Of a DNA stretch of 64,000 nucleotides, positions 15,864-24,477 are shown piece after piece. The DNA lies in NCBI RefSeq assembly GCF_000971975.1, contig NZ_LAQO01000044.1, forward strand, positions 1 through 64,000, written 5' to 3'. The position numbers were made by a program, and so were the translations under genes. Numbering within the stretch: position 1 is the first letter of the stretch; every line of letters begins with the position of its first letter. Source of the DNA: Paenibacillus algorifonticola. GTDB lineage: Bacteria > Bacillota > Bacilli > Paenibacillales > Paenibacillaceae. The notes below the pieces were generated by a model. The model did not search any database. It was not told the DNA's origin and worked only from the letters and a program-made list of their open reading frames with translations.

Positions 15864-16526
15864 ATGTTTCGCCATATTCGTTCAGATATTGAAGCGGTAT
15901 TTGAAAATGATCCGGCCGCCAGAAGTCGATTTGAGGTCGTCTTCACTTATTCCGGCCTGCATGCGATTTGGGCGCATCGGGCGGCGCATTATTTTTTTCG
16001 TCACAAATGGTTTACGGTTGCGCGTATCATATCCCAATTCAGTCGTTTTATGACGGGCATTGAAATTCATCCAGGGGCCACGATCGGCGAGCGGCTGTTT
16101 ATTGACCACGGTATGGGCATTGTCATCGGCGAAACATGCGAAATTGGCAATGATGTCGTCATTTATCAGGGGGTTACGCTTGGCGGAACGGGCAAGGAGA
16201 AGGGCAAGCGCCATCCGACCATTGGCAACAATGTCGTCATTGGTTCGGGCTCGAAGGTGCTGGGATCGTTCAAAATTGGCGATAATTCAAATGTAGGCTC
16301 GAATGCGGTTGTGCTGCGCGAGGTGCCGCCTAATTGTACGGTTGTTGGCAACCCCGGCAGAGTGGTGAAACGAAATGGCGAGCGGGTGAAGGATAGACTG
16401 GAGCACAACCAGCTGCCTGACCCGGTCATTGAAATGCTGCGGGATATGCAAAATGAAATTGATCGTTTGAAAACAGATTTGAGAGAGCTCAGGGAGCCTG
16501 TAAATGGAGGGGATTTTCGAAAATGA
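15864..16526 (+). CDS. cysE: Serine O-acetyltransferase
   Basis: CysE makes O-acetylserine from serine and acetyl-CoA, the first committed step of cysteine synthesis. The 220-aa product has an N-terminal helical part ending near EIHPGA (about residue 72), then left-handed beta-helix hexapeptide repeats. These include HPGATIG, DHGMGIVIGETCEIG and VTLGGTGKEKGKRHPTIG, with the catalytic H in DHGMG. ATG 15864 follows AGGAGAT; in-frame upstream codons lie inside the T-box leader. Its stop overlaps the cysS start (ATGA). Confidence 0.96.
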   Translation: MFRHIRSDIEAVFENDPAARSRFEVVFTYSGLHAIWAHRAAHYFFRHKWFTVARIISQFSRFMTGIEIHPGATIGERLFIDHGMGIVIGETCEIGNDVVIYQGVTLGGTGKEKGKRHPTIGNNVVIGSGSKVLGSFKIGDNSNVGSNAVVLREVPPNCTVVGNPGRVVKRNGERVKDRLEHNQLPDPVIEMLRDMQNEIDRLKTDLRELREPVNGGDFRK

Positions 16527-17938
16527 CGCTACATCTGTATAATACATTGACCCGCACGAAGGAAGCTTTTGAATCGCAGGAGCCAGGGAAAGTTAAAATG
16601 TACGTATGCGGGCCGACGGTATACGATTATATTCACGTTGGAAATGCAAGGCCGTTTATTTTCTTCGATGTCGTTCGGCGGTATTTGGAGAGCACAGGCT
16701 ATGAGGTGAATTATGTCGTCAACTTTACGGACGTGGATGATAAGATGATCCGCAAAGCGGAGGAGCTGGGATCTACGGTTCCAGAAGTGGCGGAGACATT
16801 TATCGCGGCATTCAATGCGGATCTCGAAGCGCTTGCCGTGCATAAGGCAACACTGAACCCACGCGTAACGGAGCATATTACGGAAATCGTCGATTTTATT
16901 CAAGGCCTGCTGGACAAGGACATTGCTTATGAGAGCGAAGGCGATATTTATTTCCGCACTGCCAAGTTCGAGGAATACGGCAAGCTGTCTCATCAAAATC
17001 TGGAGGAGCTGCAATTCGGCATCCGGATTGAAGTAGGCGATCGCAAGGAGAGTCCTAAGGATTTTGTGCTGTGGAAAGGCGCAAAGCCGGGCGAGATTTT
17101 CTGGGAAACGCCGTGGGGACCGGGCCGTCCAGGCTGGCATATCGAATGCTCGGCAATGGCGCGCAAGCATCTCGGGGACACGCTCGATATTCATGGCGGC
17201 GGACAGGACCTGCAGTTCCCGCATCATGAGTGCGAGGTCGCACAGTCGGAAGCATTGACGGGCAAACCGCTGGCGAATTATTGGATGCATAACGGCTATA
17301 TTAACATTGACAATGTGAAAATTTCCAAATCGCTGGGCAATGGTATTGCGGTGCATGAGCTGGTGAAGCAGGTGAAGCCGCAAGCGATTCGTTATTTTAT
17401 TTTGTCTGGACATTATCGCAGTCCGCTTAACTTCAACGAAGAAGCGCTAAAGCAAGCGGCAAACAGCGTGGAGCGCATCGCGAACAGCGTGTCCAATTTG
17501 CGTCATCGTCTGCAAGTGCTGGAGAGCGAGGGGCAGACGGGAGCTGCGGCGTTCGAGCTTGATGCTCGCTTGGCGGAAATTATGAGCGTGTTTGAGGCGA
17601 AAATGGAAGATGATTTCAATACGCCGGATGCGATTACCGCTGTCTTTGATCTGGTTGGCGAGGCGAATCAATATTTGAACCGCACAGATGTGGGCATCGA
17701 GGGCGTGCAGGCTTTCCTGGATGTGCTGGAGCAAATGGACGAGGTGCTTGGCCTAATCCCGCCACAATCTGCCGAAGCGGATCTGCTTGATGAGGAAATC
17801 GAACAGCTGATTGTCGAAAGAACGGAAGCGCGCCAGTCGAAAAATTGGGCTAGAGCGGACGAAATTCGCGATTTGCTGACAGAGAAAGGCATCGCTCTTG
17901 AGGATACGCCGCAAGGCATCCGTTGGCGCCGCCTATGA
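16523..17938 (+). CDS. cysS: Cysteinyl-tRNA synthetase
   Basis: CysS charges tRNA-Cys. The 471-aa class I enzyme has YVCGPTVYDYIHVGNAR (zinc cysteine C29 and HIGH-like HVGN), WHIECSAM and HHECE, which supply the other zinc ligands, and KISKS near residue 270. Its start overlaps the cysE stop by 4 nt, so both depend on the T-box. This links cysteine supply to its use in charging. The end overlaps mrnC by ATGA. Confidence 0.97.
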   Translation: MTLHLYNTLTRTKEAFESQEPGKVKMYVCGPTVYDYIHVGNARPFIFFDVVRRYLESTGYEVNYVVNFTDVDDKMIRKAEELGSTVPEVAETFIAAFNADLEALAVHKATLNPRVTEHITEIVDFIQGLLDKDIAYESEGDIYFRTAKFEEYGKLSHQNLEELQFGIRIEVGDRKESPKDFVLWKGAKPGEIFWETPWGPGRPGWHIECSAMARKHLGDTLDIHGGGQDLQFPHHECEVAQSEALTGKPLANYWMHNGYINIDNVKISKSLGNGIAVHELVKQVKPQAIRYFILSGHYRSPLNFNEEALKQAANSVERIANSVSNLRHRLQVLESEGQTGAAAFELDARLAEIMSVFEAKMEDDFNTPDAITAVFDLVGEANQYLNRTDVGIEGVQAFLDVLEQMDEVLGLIPPQSAEADLLDEEIEQLIVERTEARQSKNWARADEIRDLLTEKGIALEDTPQGIRWRRL

Positions 17939-18441
17939 GTGAGCCGCATAACAGCGAGGCTTTAGCGAACGACTTATTGTTTTACTCGCCTTCGAAAAAA
18001 ACAAACCTGCTGAACCCCGTTGTGCTCGCCTATGTTGGCGACAGTGTGTTCGAGCTGCTGGTACGTCAATATTTGGTGTCCCTGCCGAACCATAAGCCGC
18101 ATCATCTGCACCGCGAAGCGACGGGGATCGTTTCGGCAAAAGCGCAGCGGCGGATTTTGCTGGAGCACTGGCAGCCGCTGCTGACGGAGGAAGAGGCAGA
18201 TGTGGTGCGGCGCGGGCGCAATACGAAATCCGGTGCGCCACCTAAAAATGCTGACCCCGCCGATTACCGTCAAGCTACCGCGCTTGAATGTCTCGTTGGG
18301 TATTTATATTATGAAGGCCGCATTCAGCGCTTGCATGAGTTATTCGCCTGTGCGATTGCAGCAAGAGAAGACGGAGAGGAACGGCCGGCACAGCCAGCCG
18401 CTCCTTCCGCCGCAGCCAAGAAAACAAAGGAGGGCGAATAA
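17935..18441 (+). CDS. mrnC: Mini-ribonuclease III
   Basis: MrnC is a dimeric RNase III catalytic domain without a dsRNA-binding domain. It matures the 3' and 5' ends of 23S rRNA. The 168-aa product shows the signature NPVVLAYVGDSVFELLVRQ (about residues 27-45) and the later acidic helix. It runs about 25 residues past the Bacillus length (143 aa), ending in a low-complexity A/P/K/E tail. The ATG overlaps the cysS stop. An in-frame TTG at 17923 lies inside cysS and is less likely. Confidence 0.93.
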   Translation: MSEPHNSEALANDLLFYSPSKKTNLLNPVVLAYVGDSVFELLVRQYLVSLPNHKPHHLHREATGIVSAKAQRRILLEHWQPLLTEEEADVVRRGRNTKSGAPPKNADPADYRQATALECLVGYLYYEGRIQRLHELFACAIAAREDGEERPAQPAAPSAAAKKTKEGE

Positions 18442-19196
18442 TGACTGAAACTAACCCGCAAGATGAAATTATTGCTGGCAAGCATCCCGTACTGGAGGCG
18501 CTTCGTTCCGGGCGTGAAATCAATAAAATTTGGATCGCCGAAGGCGCCCAGAAGAGCATGACGCAGCCGATTACGGCAGAGGCGAAAAAGAGCGGAATTA
18601 TCGTGCAATTTGTCGATAAAAGGAAGCTCGATGGCATGGCCGAAGGCGTGCAGCATCAGGGCGTTATTGCGCAGGCGGCAGCATTTCGCTACGCCGAGAT
18701 TGAAGAAATATTAGAAGCGGCGCGCAGCCGTAATGAAACGCCTTTTATTTTGCTGCTGGATGAAATTGAGGACCCTCATAATTTGGGCTCTATTTTGCGG
18801 ACAGCCGAATGTACTGGCGTTCATGGCGTTATTATTCCGAAGCGCCGTGCGGTTGGACTGACAGCAACCGTCTCCAAAACATCGGCGGGAGCGGCTGAAT
18901 ATGTGCCTGTTGCACGCGTGACGAACCTGGCACAAACGATTGATCGGCTGAAGGAAGAAGGCATATGGATAGCGGGTACGGATGTCAGCGCCAAGCAGGA
19001 AATTTATTCGATGAAATTCGACATGCCGCTCGCTGTCGTCATCGGCAATGAAGGCAAAGGCATTGGCCGCCTCATCAAAGAAAAATGCGATTTTCTGGTG
19101 AAGCTTCCGATGCAGGGCCAGCTTAATTCGCTGAATGCCTCCGTTGCTGCGGGCGTGTTCATGTACGAAGTGGTCAGACAGCGCCGGAGCGTTTAG
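18441..19196 (+). CDS. rlmB: 23S rRNA (guanosine-2'-O-)-methyltransferase RlmB
   Basis: This SpoU-family SPOUT enzyme uses SAM to methylate a 2'-OH in 23S rRNA or tRNA. The 251-aa product has an N-terminal substrate-binding domain (AGKHPVLEAL) and a knotted C-terminal domain with DPHNLGSILRTAE, VIGNEGKGI and SLNASVAAGV, motifs 1 to 3. In Bacillus the orthologue is YacO. The exact target nucleotide cannot be told from sequence. Start and mrnC stop overlap (TAATG). Confidence 0.92.
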   Translation: MTETNPQDEIIAGKHPVLEALRSGREINKIWIAEGAQKSMTQPITAEAKKSGIIVQFVDKRKLDGMAEGVQHQGVIAQAAAFRYAEIEEILEAARSRNETPFILLLDEIEDPHNLGSILRTAECTGVHGVIIPKRRAVGLTATVSKTSAGAAEYVPVARVTNLAQTIDRLKEEGIWIAGTDVSAKQEIYSMKFDMPLAVVIGNEGKGIGRLIKEKCDFLVKLPMQGQLNSLNASVAAGVFMYEVVRQRRSV

Positions 19197-19198
19197 AC

Positions 19199-19723
19199 AT
19201 GAAACGGCGTGACGATATTTTGCTGGTGGATGGCTACAACATGATTGGGGCCTGGCCCGTGCTGGAAAAGCTGAAAGCCATCGATCTCGAGGAAGCAAGG
19301 GATAAGCTGCTTGATATGCTCGCAGATTATCAGGGCTTTACCGGCATGGCGGTCTATATCATTTTCGATGCGCATCAGGTGCCTGGGCTGGGAGCGACCT
19401 TCAAGCATCACAAGCTGACAATTGTGTATACGAAGGAGAAGGAAACAGCGGATGAATGCATTGAGCGTATGGTCGTTGAGCTGTACAAAAAAAGACGCCA
19501 TTTGTATGTCGCTACTTCTGATCTCGTAGAACAGCATGTCGCTTTCGCTCATGGGGCGCTTCGCCTCTCGGCACGCGAGCTGCTTATTGAAATTGAGCAG
19601 AACCGCAAGCAAATTGAGCTTACGCTGATGGAAGAAACGAAGAGCCGCCGCAATACGGTAGACAATAGTCTCAGCCTTGAAATTCGCACGCAGCTGGAAA
19701 GGCTTAGGCGAGGCGAGAAATGA
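19199..19723 (+). CDS. rae1: Ribosome-associated endoribonuclease Rae1 (YacP)
   Basis: This 174-aa NYN/PIN-like nuclease is related to Bacillus Rae1 (YacP), which cuts mRNA in the ribosomal A site. The N-terminal VDGYNMIGAWP carries the first acidic residue, EKETADECIERMV the second cluster, and ATSD the third. The C-terminal helix is charged (EIEQNRKQIE). It starts 2 nt after rlmB and closes the T-box operon. Assigned by family and context. Confidence 0.88.
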   Translation: MKRRDDILLVDGYNMIGAWPVLEKLKAIDLEEARDKLLDMLADYQGFTGMAVYIIFDAHQVPGLGATFKHHKLTIVYTKEKETADECIERMVVELYKKRRHLYVATSDLVEQHVAFAHGALRLSARELLIEIEQNRKQIELTLMEETKSRRNTVDNSLSLEIRTQLERLRRGEK

Positions 19724-19821
19724 TGGGGCGCACGAAGGCGGCGGTGAATTATTTTTGGATGTATCTGTAAAAAATTCGACACCTAGAATCGGTTTTGTTA
19801 TCGGATCGGGGTCTAAATCGG

Positions 19822-19851
19822 TTGACGTTGTCAGGTTACATAATGTATACT
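19822..19851 (+). promoter_or_regulatory. sigH promoter
   Basis: TTGACG (19822-19827) and TATACT (19846-19851) are 18 bp apart and lie about 60 bp before the sigH start, giving a sigma-A-type promoter. Confidence 0.75.
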
Positions 19852-19913
19852 GGCTCTATATTTGCTGGCTATGAATCTAGCGGCGTACGCCTTGCAGGCC
19901 GGAGGGATAGTTT

Positions 19914-20564
19914 GTGAGCATCGACCTCAAAGAATGGAGTACGCTCGAATATGACTGCAGTACGGACGAGGAAATCGTAGAAGCGAGTCGCAATGGCGAC
20001 AGTCTGGCGCTCGAATATTTGATTAACAAATATAAGAATTTTGTTCGAGCTAAAGCACGCTCTTATTTTCTTATCGGTGCGGACCGGGAAGATATTGTGC
20101 AGGAAGGCATGATCGGACTGTATAAGTCTATTCGCGACTTTAAAGGGGACAAGCTCGCAAGCTTTAAAGCATTTGCAGAGCTGTGCATTACGCGGCAGAT
20201 TATAACGGCGATTAAGACGGCCACCAGGCAGAAGCATATCCCGCTCAATTCCTATGTCTCGCTCGATAAGCCGATATACGATGAAGATTCCGATCGTACT
20301 TTACTTGATGTCATATGCGGGACCCGGGTATCAGACCCGGAAGAGTTGATCATTAACCAGGAAGAGTTTAGCGGTCTGGAAGACAAAATGTCCGAGATTT
20401 TGAGTGATCTTGAACGCAAGGTGCTCATGCTTTATTTGGACGGAAGATCCTATCAGGAAATAGCAGTTGATCTGGATCGTCATGTGAAGTCTATTGATAA
20501 TGCACTACAGCGCGTGAAGCGGAAGCTGGAACGTTATTTGGAAGTCCGGGACATAAGCGGGTAA
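19914..20564 (+). CDS. sigH: RNA polymerase sigma-H factor
   Basis: SigH directs early stationary-phase, competence and sporulation genes. The 216-aa protein has region 2 (ALEYLINKYKNFVRAKARSY, then DREDIVQEGMIGLYKSIRDF) for core and -10 binding, and region 4 (LSDLERKVLMLYLDGRSYQE) with the helix-turn-helix for -35 contacts. The start is GTG at 19914 after GGAGGG. It is followed by rpmG, secE and nusG as in Bacillus. Confidence 0.96.
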   Translation: MSIDLKEWSTLEYDCSTDEEIVEASRNGDSLALEYLINKYKNFVRAKARSYFLIGADREDIVQEGMIGLYKSIRDFKGDKLASFKAFAELCITRQIITAIKTATRQKHIPLNSYVSLDKPIYDEDSDRTLLDVICGTRVSDPEELIINQEEFSGLEDKMSEILSDLERKVLMLYLDGRSYQEIAVDLDRHVKSIDNALQRVKRKLERYLEVRDISG

Positions 20565-20600
20565 TAGTGTCATCATACTTATAACTTAAGTGAGAATGCA

Positions 20601-20642
20601 GAAGCTGTCCTTTTCTCTGTAATTGTAGAAGAGGATGGCTTC
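20601..20642 (+). terminator. Probable sigH terminator hairpin
   Basis: GAAGCTGTCCT pairs with AGGATGGCTTC (11 bp including G-U pairs). The T tract is interrupted (ATTTCCGTTTT), so efficiency is uncertain. The rest of the 328-bp sigH-rpmG gap holds only the rpmG promoter and a possible leader hairpin. Confidence 0.6.
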
Positions 20643-20748
20643 ATTTCCGTTTTAAAAGGGAAAATACTGCCTATACTTGTAGAAACAGGGCGGACCCGAT
20701 GCCGCCTTGCTTCCAGCTTTTGTACAAGCTCGCATTCTATCTTTTACA

Positions 20749-20777
20749 TTGACATCCAGTATGTCGTGTGATAAAGT
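20749..20777 (+). promoter_or_regulatory. Probable rpmG-secE-nusG promoter
   Basis: TTGACA (20749-20754) is followed by TGATAAAGT, in which GATAAA or TAAAGT could be the -10 (15 to 17 bp spacing). The perfect -35 is clear; the -10 is imperfect. Confidence 0.55.
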
Positions 20778-20892
20778 GTTCGGGTAGGCCTAAATATGAG
20801 GTTTTTTTTCGTGTTGGCCTGCATTTCATCTTGAGGTACTGCATGTTTCAGGGTGAACAGGTATTTAGTAGCAGTTCGGGAGGTGTAATTCA

Positions 20893-21042
20893 ATGCGGGT
20901 TATTATCACGTTGGCATGCACAAACTGCAAACAGAGAAACTATGCGAGCAGCAAGAACAAACGCAATCACCCCGACCGCATCGAGTTGAAGAAGTTTTGC
21001 AAGTTCTGTAACGAGCAGACTCCTCATCGCGAGACGAGATAG
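20893..21042 (+). CDS. rpmG: 50S ribosomal protein L33 (zinc-binding form)
   Basis: This 49-aa protein reads MRVIITLACTNCKQRNY and ends near FCKFCNEQTPHRETR. The two CxxC pairs show the zinc-binding (C+) form of L33, which sits near the ribosomal E site. The ATG follows GGGAGGTGT. It precedes secE and nusG as in Bacillus. Confidence 0.96.
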   Translation: MRVIITLACTNCKQRNYASSKNKRNHPDRIELKKFCKFCNEQTPHRETR

Positions 21043-21060
21043 TCAAATGGAGGTGTGACC

Positions 21061-21270
21061 GTGGCATTTTTGGCTAAAGTGAAGCAAAGCTTCGGAACAA
21101 CGTTTGGTTTCTTTGCTGACAGCTGGGCAGAACTGAAGAAGGTTCGTTGGCCAAACCGTAAAGAGTTGACAAGCTATTCAATCGTTGTCGTTTTGACGAT
21201 TACGGCTGTGACGATTTACTTTTGGCTTCTTGACATCGGGATCTCGTCTCTAGTTGAACTGATTGTTTAA
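21061..21270 (+). CDS. secE: Preprotein translocase subunit SecE
   Basis: SecE is the single-span clamp of the SecYEG channel. The 69-aa product has a cytoplasmic amphipathic helix with the conserved ELKKVRWPNRKE motif and one membrane helix (SIVVVLTITAVTIYFWLL). GTG 21061 is preferred to GTG 21055, because GGAGGT touches the earlier codon and is correctly spaced for the later one. Confidence 0.95.
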   Translation: MAFLAKVKQSFGTTFGFFADSWAELKKVRWPNRKELTSYSIVVVLTITAVTIYFWLLDIGISSLVELIV

Positions 21271-21293
21271 GAAGGGTCCAAAGGTGAATTGAA

Positions 21294-21827
21294 ATGGAAA
21301 AAAGATGGTATGTCGTACACACTTACGCCGGTTATGAGAACAAAGTAAAAGCCAATTTGGAACGCCGTTTGGAATCGATGGGCATGGAAGACAAGATCTT
21401 CCGCGTACTTGTTCCGATGGAAGAAGAAGTGGTCGAGAAGGACGGCAAGAAAAAAACCGTTCAACGTAAAGTTTATCCAGGCTACGTCCTCGTAGAAATG
21501 GTTCAAACTGACGATTCTTGGTATGTCGTTCGTAATACGCCGGGTGTTACAGGATTCGTAGGATCGACAGGATCAGGCTCGAAGCCGATCGCTCTTATGC
21601 CAGACGAAGTCGAACAGATTTTGAAGCATATGGGTATGGAGGAACCGAAGCCGAAGATCGAATTCGATCTGAAGGAAACTGTACGGGTCAAGGAAGGTCC
21701 GTTCGCGGATTTCGTTGGTACAGTGGAAGAAATTTTGCTGGACAAAGCGAAGCTCAAGGTTCATGTCAACATGTTTGGCAGAGAAACGCCAGTTGAGTTG
21801 GATTATACTCAAGTGGAGAAGATCTAG
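21294..21827 (+). CDS. nusG: Transcription antitermination factor NusG
   Basis: NusG binds RNA polymerase and Rho or ribosomal partners, and in Bacilli it promotes pausing. The 177-aa product has the NGN domain (starting KRWYVVHTYAGYENKVK, with PGYVLVEM) and a C-terminal KOW domain around VRVKEGPFADFVGTVEEI. It is of usual length. The start follows AAGGTGAATTGAA, a modest ribosome site, 23 nt after secE. Confidence 0.97.
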   Translation: MEKRWYVVHTYAGYENKVKANLERRLESMGMEDKIFRVLVPMEEEVVEKDGKKKTVQRKVYPGYVLVEMVQTDDSWYVVRNTPGVTGFVGSTGSGSKPIALMPDEVEQILKHMGMEEPKPKIEFDLKETVRVKEGPFADFVGTVEEILLDKAKLKVHVNMFGRETPVELDYTQVEKI

Positions 21828-21929
21828 TTCCGGTATTTCTGTAGGAGCCCAGCACTCTAGGGTGGATGCAGAAACGCCAAACTCGTTAGTTGTATGTTGT
21901 GGATTACCAGGGTAAGGAGGTGTATAGTC

Positions 21930-22355
21930 ATGGCTAAGAAAGTCATCAAGATGGTCAAACTGCAAGTTCCTGCAGGTAAAGCGAATCCAGCTCCACCAAT
22001 CGGTCCGGCGCTCGGTCAAGCAGGCGTTAACATTATGGCGTTCTGTAAAGAGTTTAACGCTCGTACAGCAGATCAAGCAGGTTTGATTATTCCGGTTGTT
22101 ATTTCCGTATTTGAGGATCGTTCATTCACATTCGAAACTAAAACTCCACCGGCAGCAGTATTGCTCCGCGTAGCAGCAGGTATCGAAAAAGGATCAGGCG
22201 AGCCGAACAAGAAGAAAGTAGCTACCGTTAATCGTGCTAAGGTCCGTGAAATCGCGGAACAAAAAATGCCCGACTTGAATGCAGCTTCCGTTGAAGCAGC
22301 AATGCTTATGATCGAAGGTACTGCACGCAGCATGGGCGTTACAATCGTTGACTAA
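21930..22355 (+). CDS. rplK: 50S ribosomal protein L11
   Basis: L11 forms the GTPase-associated centre with 23S rRNA and takes part in the stringent response via RelA. The 141-aa product begins MAKKVIKMVKLQVPAGKANP, with the usual PPIGPALGQAGVNI. The start at 21930 is right, because AAGGAGGTG is placed for it; upstream in-frame codons from 21894 give an unlikely tail. A 102-nt leader separates it from nusG. Confidence 0.97.
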   Translation: MAKKVIKMVKLQVPAGKANPAPPIGPALGQAGVNIMAFCKEFNARTADQAGLIIPVVISVFEDRSFTFETKTPPAAVLLRVAAGIEKGSGEPNKKKVATVNRAKVREIAEQKMPDLNAASVEAAMLMIEGTARSMGVTIVD

Positions 22356-22415
22356 TTGCGTTTGATCCGTTAGGATAACAAACGAAGGGCTGACTGTTAC
22401 AAGGATGCTCGGACT

Positions 22416-22464
22416 GTGAAGCTTAGGCTTCACTGTGGGAGGATTTTCCCTAGGAGGATTTTCC
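22416..22464 (+). promoter_or_regulatory. rplK-rplA spacer hairpin and duplicated Shine-Dalgarno-like motif
   Basis: GTGAAGC (22416-22422) pairs with GCTTCAC (22427-22433). GGAGGATTTTCC then occurs twice (22438-22449 and 22453-22464), before the real rplA ribosome site GAGGAGG at about 22478-22484. It could be a target for autoregulation by L1, which is inference only. Confidence 0.5.
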
Positions 22465-22493
22465 GCTAAAACCACTTGAGGAGGATATTTACA

Positions 22494-23186
22494 ATGGCTA
22501 AACATGGCAAGAAGTATGTAGAAGCTTCCAAGCTGATCGATAGCGAAGCGACTTACGAGTCGTTAGAAGCGATTGAGCTTGTGAAAAAAGCAGCAACAGC
22601 TAAATTCGACGAATCCGTTGAAGTTGCTGTACGTCTGGGTGTAGACCCTCGTAAACAAGACCAAGCAGTGCGCGGCGTCGTTGTACTTCCGCACGGTACT
22701 GGTAAAACTAAACGCGTCCTCGTATTCGCAAAAGGCGAAAAAGCGAAGGAAGCAGAAGCTGCTGGCGCTGATTTTGTCGGCGACGCAGACATGATTAACA
22801 AAATCCAACAAGGCTGGTTCGATTTCGACGTTTGCGTAGCAACGCCGGATATGATGGCTGAAGTTGGTAAACTTGGTCGTATTCTCGGTGGTAAAGGCTT
22901 GATGCCTAACCCTAAAGCCGGCACAGTAACGTTTGACGTTTCTAAAGCCGTGCAAGAGATTAAAGCCGGTAAAATTGAATACCGTCTGGATAAAGCTGGT
23001 CAAATCCATGCTCCAATCGGTAAAGTATCCTTTGATGCTGAGAAGCTTGATGCTAACCTTCGCGCTCTTGTAGAAGCTTTGGTTCGTGCTAAACCAGCTG
23101 CAGCTAAAGGTGTATACTTGAAAAACATCGCCGTTTCCTCGACAATGGGCCCTGGCGCTCGCGTCTCCGCTGCTAGCTACCGCTAA
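22494..23186 (+). CDS. rplA: 50S ribosomal protein L1
   Basis: L1 forms the mobile stalk near the E site and can repress its own mRNA. The 230-aa product begins MAKHGKKYVEA and contains GTGKTKRVLVFAKG and GKGLMPNPKAGTV, family signatures. Start 22494 fits GAGGAGGATATTTACA; the upstream in-frame codon at 22476 is rejected. It is spaced 138 nt from rplK. Confidence 0.97.
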   Translation: MAKHGKKYVEASKLIDSEATYESLEAIELVKKAATAKFDESVEVAVRLGVDPRKQDQAVRGVVVLPHGTGKTKRVLVFAKGEKAKEAEAAGADFVGDADMINKIQQGWFDFDVCVATPDMMAEVGKLGRILGGKGLMPNPKAGTVTFDVSKAVQEIKAGKIEYRLDKAGQIHAPIGKVSFDAEKLDANLRALVEALVRAKPAAAKGVYLKNIAVSSTMGPGARVSAASYR

Positions 23187-23217
23187 TAGCAAGGAACGGA
23201 ACTAAAATCGAACACGC

Positions 23218-23347
23218 ATACCGTAGACAGTAGGTGCCGAAAGGCTTAATTTCCTACCGAGGTGTTATGATAAAGCGTTTGGGTGCGGCCTTGGGTCGTA
23301 CTAACGAACCATCATGGCCTTCGCTACTTAATAGCGGAGGCTTTTCT
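23218..23347 (+). ncRNA. Ribosomal protein L10 leader with attenuator
   Basis: ACCGTAGACAGTAGGTGC through TTTCCTACCGAGGTG (about 23219-23264) matches the conserved L10 leader fold in Firmicutes, where L10(L12)4 binds. It is followed by a terminator-type hairpin, GCCTTCGCTA/TAGCGGAGGC (23317-23341), and a TTTTCT tail. L10 binding is expected to favour this terminator and so limit rplJ-rplL. Confidence 0.85.
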
Positions 23348-23416
23348 CATGCATCGCGGCAAGAGATCTGACTCGTCAAATAACGGAATGTACAAATAAT
23401 ACAGGAGGTGTACAGT

Positions 23417-23920
23417 TTGGCAAACGCAAAAATCATCCAAGAGAAACAACAAGCGGTTGAAGTTATTACAGCAAAGCTTCGTGATAGCTCCAGCACTGTC
23501 GTTGCCGATTATCGCGGATTGAACGTTGCGCAAGTTACAGAACTTCGCAAACAACTGCGTGAGGCTGGCATCGAGTTTCAAGTTCTGAAAAACTCGCTAG
23601 TTCGCCGTGCTACTGAAGCAGCTGGTCTTTCTGAGTTGAACGACATTCTAACTGGACCGACAGCTATTGCTTTCGGTAATGAAGATGCAGTTGCTCCAGC
23701 AAAAATTCTTAATGATTTCGCTAAAAAGAACGACGCTCTGAAACTTAAAGGCGGCGTTGTTGAAGGTAAAATCGTTGATATGGATCAAATCAAAGCGCTG
23801 GCGGAACTTCCGTCCCGCGATGGATTGCTTTCCATGCTCCTCAGCGTATTGCAAGCCCCAGTGCGCAACTTCGCGCTTGCGGTTAAAGCAGTTGGCGAGC
23901 AAAAAGAAGCTCAAGCTTAA
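23417..23920 (+). CDS. rplJ: 50S ribosomal protein L10
   Basis: L10 is the base of the ribosomal stalk and carries L7/L12 dimers on its C-terminal helix. The 167-aa product starts MANAKIIQEKQQAVE. TTG 23417 is chosen over GTG 23408, because GGAGGT is adjacent to the GTG and correctly spaced for TTG. It has the family segments VADYRGLNVAQVTELR and FQVLKNSLVRRA. It lies under the L10 leader. Confidence 0.97.
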   Translation: MANAKIIQEKQQAVEVITAKLRDSSSTVVADYRGLNVAQVTELRKQLREAGIEFQVLKNSLVRRATEAAGLSELNDILTGPTAIAFGNEDAVAPAKILNDFAKKNDALKLKGGVVEGKIVDMDQIKALAELPSRDGLLSMLLSVLQAPVRNFALAVKAVGEQKEAQA

Positions 23921-24001
23921 TTTTTTTTACACGTATCGAATCTGCTGCTCGTTTAAACTTGCAGCTTAAAAAAAACTAAAACCACTTCTGGAGGTATAAC
24001 C

Positions 24002-24361
24002 ATGTCTAAAGATCAAATCTTGGAAGCCATTAAAGTTATGACCGTTCTTGAACTGAACGATCTTGTTAAAGCAATCGAAGAAGAATTCGGCGTTACTGCT
24101 GCTGCTCCTGTAGCTGCTGTTGGCGGCGGCGCAGCTGTTGAAGCTGAGCAAACTGAATTCACTGTTATCCTTAACAACGCTGGTGCTTCCAAAATCAACG
24201 TTATCAAAGTCGTTCGCGAAATCACAGGTCTTGGCCTGAAAGAAGCGAAAGATCTGGTTGATAGCGCTCCTAAAGCAATCAAAGAAAACGTTGCTAAAGA
24301 AGAAGCAGAAGCAGTTAAAGCTAAGCTTGAAGAAGCTGGCGCAGCTGTAGAAGTTAAGTAA
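24002..24361 (+). CDS. rplL: 50S ribosomal protein L7/L12
   Basis: L7/L12 forms the flexible stalk that recruits translation GTPases. The 119-aa acidic product has an N-terminal dimer domain, an alanine/glycine hinge near residues 35-50 (AAAPVAAVGGGA), and a C-terminal domain with ASKINVIKVVREITGLGLKE. The ATG follows GGAGG. It is followed by a clear terminator. Confidence 0.98.
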   Translation: MSKDQILEAIKVMTVLELNDLVKAIEEEFGVTAAAPVAAVGGGAAVEAEQTEFTVILNNAGASKINVIKVVREITGLGLKEAKDLVDSAPKAIKENVAKEEAEAVKAKLEEAGAAVEVK

Positions 24362-24386
24362 TATCTCTTCTTTAGAAGATAGCGGG

Positions 24387-24421
24387 CCCCTTGAAACGCT
24401 ACGTTTCAAGGGGTTTGTTCT
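24387..24421 (+). terminator. rplJL operon terminator
   Basis: CCCCTTGAAACG pairs perfectly with CGTTTCAAGGGG (12 bp, 3-nt loop), followed by TTTGTTCT. Confidence 0.9.
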
Positions 24422-24477
24422 ATGTTTAAATCTATGCATGTATAAGATTCGACTTTATCAGGTCAGGGGGGATTCGC

